A model generated the notes under the pieces. That model had not been told where the DNA came from. It ran no database searches and worked only from the letters and a program-made list of their open reading frames with translations. A program made the translations under genes and the position numbers. Source: Candidatus Rokuibacteriota bacterium (GTDB taxonomy: Bacteria > Methylomirabilota > Methylomirabilia > Rokubacteriales > CSP1-6). From it: a stretch of 8,377 bases of DNA. Shown one piece after another: positions 6,258 to 8,377 of the stretch (positions are counted from its first letter, which is position 1; the number at the start of each line of letters is the position of its first letter). The stretch lies in NCBI GenBank assembly GCA_003220195.1, contig QHRT01000045.1:1-8377 (forward strand). The letters run 5' to 3'.

Positions 6258-6342
6258 CGAGGACCTCTGGGATTCGCCGCGGGGCAGAACGCCGTGGACG
6301 CGGGTATGGGGTGCACAGCGAGGTCCTAGCGTTCCAGCCTCT

Positions 6343-6371
6343 CACCTAAACGCGGACAACCGGTCTGTCAA
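6343..6371 (-). promoter_or_regulatory. Candidate sigma-70-type promoter of the beta-helix gene
   Basis: On the minus strand a perfect TTGACA occupies 6371 down to 6366. With a 17-base spacer the -10 window is TAGGTG (6348-6343); with 16 bases it is TTAGGT. The -35 is exact in a GC-rich background, the -10 is weak. Transcription would start near 6336, leaving a leader of roughly 80 bases before the ATG at 6257. No riboswitch-like structure was recognised in that leader. Confidence 0.45.
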
Positions 6372-6376
6372 GGGAT

Positions 6377-6418
6377 TTGTTGTCCCGTGTTGATGCTCCC
6401 GGGTGTTGATGTCCCGGG
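6377..6418. repeat. Cluster of two and a half short direct repeats with a GC hairpin
   Basis: GTGTTGATGCTCCCGG (6387-6402) is followed head to tail by GTGTTGATGTCCCGG (6403-6417), identical except for one C. A shorter relative, TTTGTTGTCCCG, precedes them at 6377-6388. CCCGGG at 6398-6403 and 6413-6418 can pair as a 6-bp stem around a 9-base loop. The cluster begins eight bases beyond the LivM stop codon, so the hairpin may end or protect the transport operon transcript, but no U-run follows. It also lies just upstream of the TTGACA box, so it could be an operator for the beta-helix gene. Confidence 0.4.
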
Positions 6419-6425
6419 GCAGCGC

Positions 6426-7439
6426 TTACCGGTTCAACGCGCGGCGCGCGAAGCCGAGGATGCCTTGCGGGACGAACATGACCATGAGCGTGAAGATGAC
6501 GCCGACGGGGATGAGGTAGTACTCGTAAAAGATGCGGGAGAAGACCTCTTTCAAGAGCAGGAAGAACGCCGCGCCGACGACGGGCCCGACCAGCGTGCCC
6601 ATGCCGCCCATCACGTTGAAGATGACGGTCTCGCCGGAGACGAGGAAGAGGACGAAATCCGGCGCCGCGAACTTGTTCTGGATCGCGTAGAGCACGCCGG
6701 CGAGCCCGGCGAAGAGTCCCGACAGCATCACCGCGACGATCCTGTAGCGCTCGACGTGGTAGCCGATGGCTCGCGTGCGCGGCTCGTTCTCGCGAATCGA
6801 CTGCAGCACCATCCCGAACGGCGACTGGGTGACCCGGCGCAACACCAGATATGACGCGGTCACCACCGCGAGGATGAACCAGTGCAGCGTCACCGGGGTG
6901 AAGCTCATGGAGAAGAGGCCGGGGATCGCGAGCGGCGGCTGACGGAACGTGAGGCCGTTCTCGCCGCCCGTCACGTCGGTCCAGGTGAAGATGATGACGT
7001 AGAAGATCTGCGAGAACACGAACGTGGCGATGGAGAAGTAGATCGCGACGAGCCGCGTCGCGAAGTACGCCACGCACGCCGCGATGACGCCGGCCGCCAC
7101 GAGGCCGGTCGCGATCGCGAGCCAGATATTCGGCGGCCGCACGGCCAGGAGCGCCGTCGCCGCGCCGTACATGCCGAGTCCAAAGAAGGCGGAGTGACCG
7201 AACGAGACCATCCCCGTGTAACCGATCAGCAGGTCGGACGACATGGCGAGCAGCCCCCAGATCAGGATCTCGGTCGTGAAGCGTCGCCAGAACTCGGGGA
7301 GCACGAGCGGCGCCAGCGCGAGGAGCAGCAGCACGATCGCGAACCCGGTCCAGTAGCCGACGCTCGGACCGCTCGCGGCCCGCGCCCGCGTATCGAGCGC
7401 TCGCTCCGCCGTCATCGTCGGAGGCGTGGCGGCCGTCAT
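6426..7439 (-). CDS. livM: LivM-type permease of a branched-chain amino acid (HAAT family) ABC transporter
   Basis: A 337-residue inner-membrane protein with about ten hydrophobic segments after a polar N-terminus of some 28 residues. Family marks are SDLLIGYTGMVSFGHSAFFG (68-87), GGENGLTF (158-165), SIRENEPRTRAIGYHVERYR (214-233), which is the cytoplasmic loop contacting the ATPase, GLFAGLAGVLYA (241-252), VMGGMGTLVGPVVGAA (276-291) and FVPQGILGF at the end. It would pair with the LivH-type subunit to form the translocation channel for leucine, isoleucine, valine or a related solute (amides, urea and aromatic acids are also handled by this family). The ATG at 7439 overlaps the LivH stop as ATGA and no Shine-Dalgarno precedes it, implying translational coupling. 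The same frame is open far upstream across livH, but that part is antisense-like noise. A second ATG lies eight codons in. Confidence 0.94.
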   Translation of the reverse strand: MTAATPPTMTAERALDTRARAASGPSVGYWTGFAIVLLLLALAPLVLPEFWRRFTTEILIWGLLAMSSDLLIGYTGMVSFGHSAFFGLGMYGAATALLAVRPPNIWLAIATGLVAAGVIAACVAYFATRLVAIYFSIATFVFSQIFYVIIFTWTDVTGGENGLTFRQPPLAIPGLFSMSFTPVTLHWFILAVVTASYLVLRRVTQSPFGMVLQSIRENEPRTRAIGYHVERYRIVAVMLSGLFAGLAGVLYAIQNKFAAPDFVLFLVSGETVIFNVMGGMGTLVGPVVGAAFFLLLKEVFSRIFYEYYLIPVGVIFTLMVMFVPQGILGFARRALNR

Positions 7440-8314
7440 TTCGGCGTCGGCACGAAGAGACCTGTGGGACGGATCAGCAGCGTCGCGATCAGCACGACGA
7501 ACGAGACGATCACCGCCTGGGCCGGGCTCACCCAGATCGTGGCCAGCGATTCGAGCAGGCTGACGAAGATCGACGCGAGGATCGAGCCGCCGAGATTGCC
7601 CATGCCGCCCACGACGACCACGACGAACGCCTTCAGCGTGAAGTCGAAGCCCATCGCGTGGTTGACACCGACGAGCGGACCGAAGAGGACGCCGCTCGCG
7701 GCGGCCATCGCCGCGCCGATCGCGAACACCGAGGTGTGCACCCATGGCACGGGGATGCCCATCGCCGCCGCCATCATGCGGTCCTGCGTCGTCGCGCGGA
7801 TCCAGATGCCGTGCTTGCCGAATTTCATGAAGAGGTAGAGCCCGCCGATGATGGCGGCGGACAGCACGGCGACCAGGATCCGGTACCACGGATACTCGAC
7901 GTAGAAGAGCCGGAAGTGCCCGGTGACCGGCTCCATGAGCCGGCGCGGCACCGGCCCGTACTGCCAGAGCGCGTAATTCTGCACGACGAGCGAGATGCCG
8001 AACGTGGCGAGAATGGTCGTGAGCGGGTCGCGTCCGATGAGCGGTCTGAGCGCCGTGACCTGCAACAACGCGCCGAGCACCGCCATGGCGACCGCGGAGC
8101 CGACGAGCGCCGCCCAGAAATTGCCGGTGCCGATGTAGACGGTCGTGCCGATGTACGCCCCCAGCATGAACAGATCGCCGTGCGCGAAGTTGACGACGTC
8201 CATGATGCCGAAGATCAGCGTGAGCCCCGAGGCCACCAGCGCCAGGATCATCCCGTTCACGATGCCGTTGACGATCTGGACGCTGAGCTGATCGATCGGG
8301 ATCATGGGGCTCAC
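7436..8314 (-). CDS. livH: LivH-type permease of a branched-chain amino acid (HAAT family) ABC transporter
   Basis: A 292-residue inner-membrane protein with about eight hydrophobic segments, normal for LivH. Signature stretches are GIVNGMILALVASGLTLIFG (17-36), IMDVVNFAHGDLFMLGAY (37-54), IRATTQDRMMAAAMGIP (172-188), the loop expected to dock on the ATPase, VVVVGGMGNLGGSILAS (232-248) and LIRPTGLF (280-287). It forms the membrane channel with the LivM-type partner encoded next. The GTG start at 8314 overlaps the stop of the upstream ATPase gene as GTGA. GGGAG lies only one base before that GTG but ten bases before an ATG at 8305, so the protein may instead begin at MIPIDQL (289 residues). 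Stop and the LivM start overlap as ATGA. The transported solute cannot be told from the permease; the binding protein is outside the window. Confidence 0.94.
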   Translation of the reverse strand: MSPMIPIDQLSVQIVNGIVNGMILALVASGLTLIFGIMDVVNFAHGDLFMLGAYIGTTVYIGTGNFWAALVGSAVAMAVLGALLQVTALRPLIGRDPLTTILATFGISLVVQNYALWQYGPVPRRLMEPVTGHFRLFYVEYPWYRILVAVLSAAIIGGLYLFMKFGKHGIWIRATTQDRMMAAAMGIPVPWVHTSVFAIGAAMAAASGVLFGPLVGVNHAMGFDFTLKAFVVVVVGGMGNLGGSILASIFVSLLESLATIWVSPAQAVIVSFVVLIATLLIRPTGLFVPTPK

Positions 8315-8377
8315 ACTCCCAGGTACTGGTGGATGACGGTGTGGTCGGCACGCAGGTCGGCCGCCGGCGCGTGATGG
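8311..8377 (-). CDS. C-terminal end of an ABC transporter ATP-binding subunit, LivF/LivG-like
   Basis: The last 21 residues, HHAPAADLRADHTVIHQYLGV, end at the TGA 8313-8311. The closing pattern (Leu-x-Ala-Asp, Val, then Tyr-Leu-Gly-Val) is the usual C-terminus of LivF and LivG ATPases, where the tail follows a conserved Gly-Thr-Pro strand outside this window. Its stop overlaps the GTG of the LivH-type gene by GTGA, so it belongs to the same operon and transcript. Which of the two ATPases it is cannot be decided from this piece; the YLGV ending favours LivF slightly. The walker motifs lie beyond the right edge. Confidence 0.7.
   Translation of the reverse strand, partial: HHAPAADLRADHTVIHQYLGV

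Noticed and set aside
5161..6345. Upstream part of the 487-codon minus-strand frame that contains the remnant
   Set aside because: It overlaps the intact beta-helix gene in another frame and is Arg/His/Gly-rich without domain features; only the last part below 5160 has protein character.
6882..7838. Plus-strand frame of 318 codons opposite livM and livH
   Set aside because: Charged low-complexity shadow of two membrane-protein genes; no domain recognised.
7440..8351. Open frame upstream of LivM in the same frame, giving a 641-residue protein
   Set aside because: The added part is an Arg/His/Asp-rich shadow of livH; LivM character begins at the ATG at 7439, which overlaps the LivH stop.
1..8377. 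CRISPR array, tRNA, rRNA, insertion sequence or toxin-antitoxin pair
   Set aside because: No spaced repeats of CRISPR type, no cloverleaf or ribosomal sequence recognised, no transposase or terminal inverted repeats, and no pair of small genes with such features.

Overview
The window comes from a GC-rich bacterial genome. GC-ending codons dominate, every gene has long open shadow frames on the other strand, and starts include ATG and GTG. The mix of a LivHM-type uptake operon, an AdhC-like zinc alcohol dehydrogenase, a Gfo/Idh/MocA oxidoreductase and a secreted beta-helix protein would fit a soil lineage such as Acidobacteriota (Vicinamibacteria) or Methylomirabilota/Rokubacteria. That placement is an impression, not a demonstration. 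I see no rRNA, tRNA, CRISPR array, transposase or phage gene.

Left part (1-4237). The C-terminal end of a rightward gene, possibly with a CusF-like copper-binding domain, stops at 100 and faces a leftward pair. That pair is a CPA2-type cation/proton antiporter with cytoplasmic RCK domains (1268-3217), followed 44 bases downstream by a zinc alcohol dehydrogenase (129-1223) that has its own -10-like box and a strong ribosome binding site. The antiporter start faces the start of a Gfo/Idh/MocA oxidoreductase (3242-4237) across only 24 bases, where two opposed -10-like boxes overlap.

Middle part (4238-6425). A GTG-started AlkB-like Fe(II)/2-oxoglutarate dioxygenase (4365-4955) ends in a near-perfect palindrome that encodes its last residues. 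Just beyond it, on the other strand, lies a decayed piece of a beta-helix gene (about 4954-5160). It reads in a different frame from the intact secreted beta-helix protein beside it (5157-6257) and resembles an internal part of that protein. This is either a frameshifted end of one long gene or the remnant of a tandem paralogue. The intact gene has a promoter candidate with a perfect TTGACA box. A short direct-repeat cluster with a GC hairpin separates it from the next operon.

Right part (6426-8377). A leftward ABC uptake operon of the branched-chain amino acid (HAAT) family enters from the right edge: the last 21 residues of an ATP-binding subunit, then LivH-type and LivM-type permeases, joined by GTGA and ATGA stop/start overlaps. 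The solute-binding protein and the rest of the ATPases would lie outside the window.

The genes form unrelated small units (solvent/aldehyde metabolism, ion homeostasis, sugar-type redox, alkylation repair, cell-surface protein, amino acid uptake). I do not see a new multi-gene system. The most unusual part is the 4911-5160 junction: palindrome, gene remnant and convergent gene ends together.
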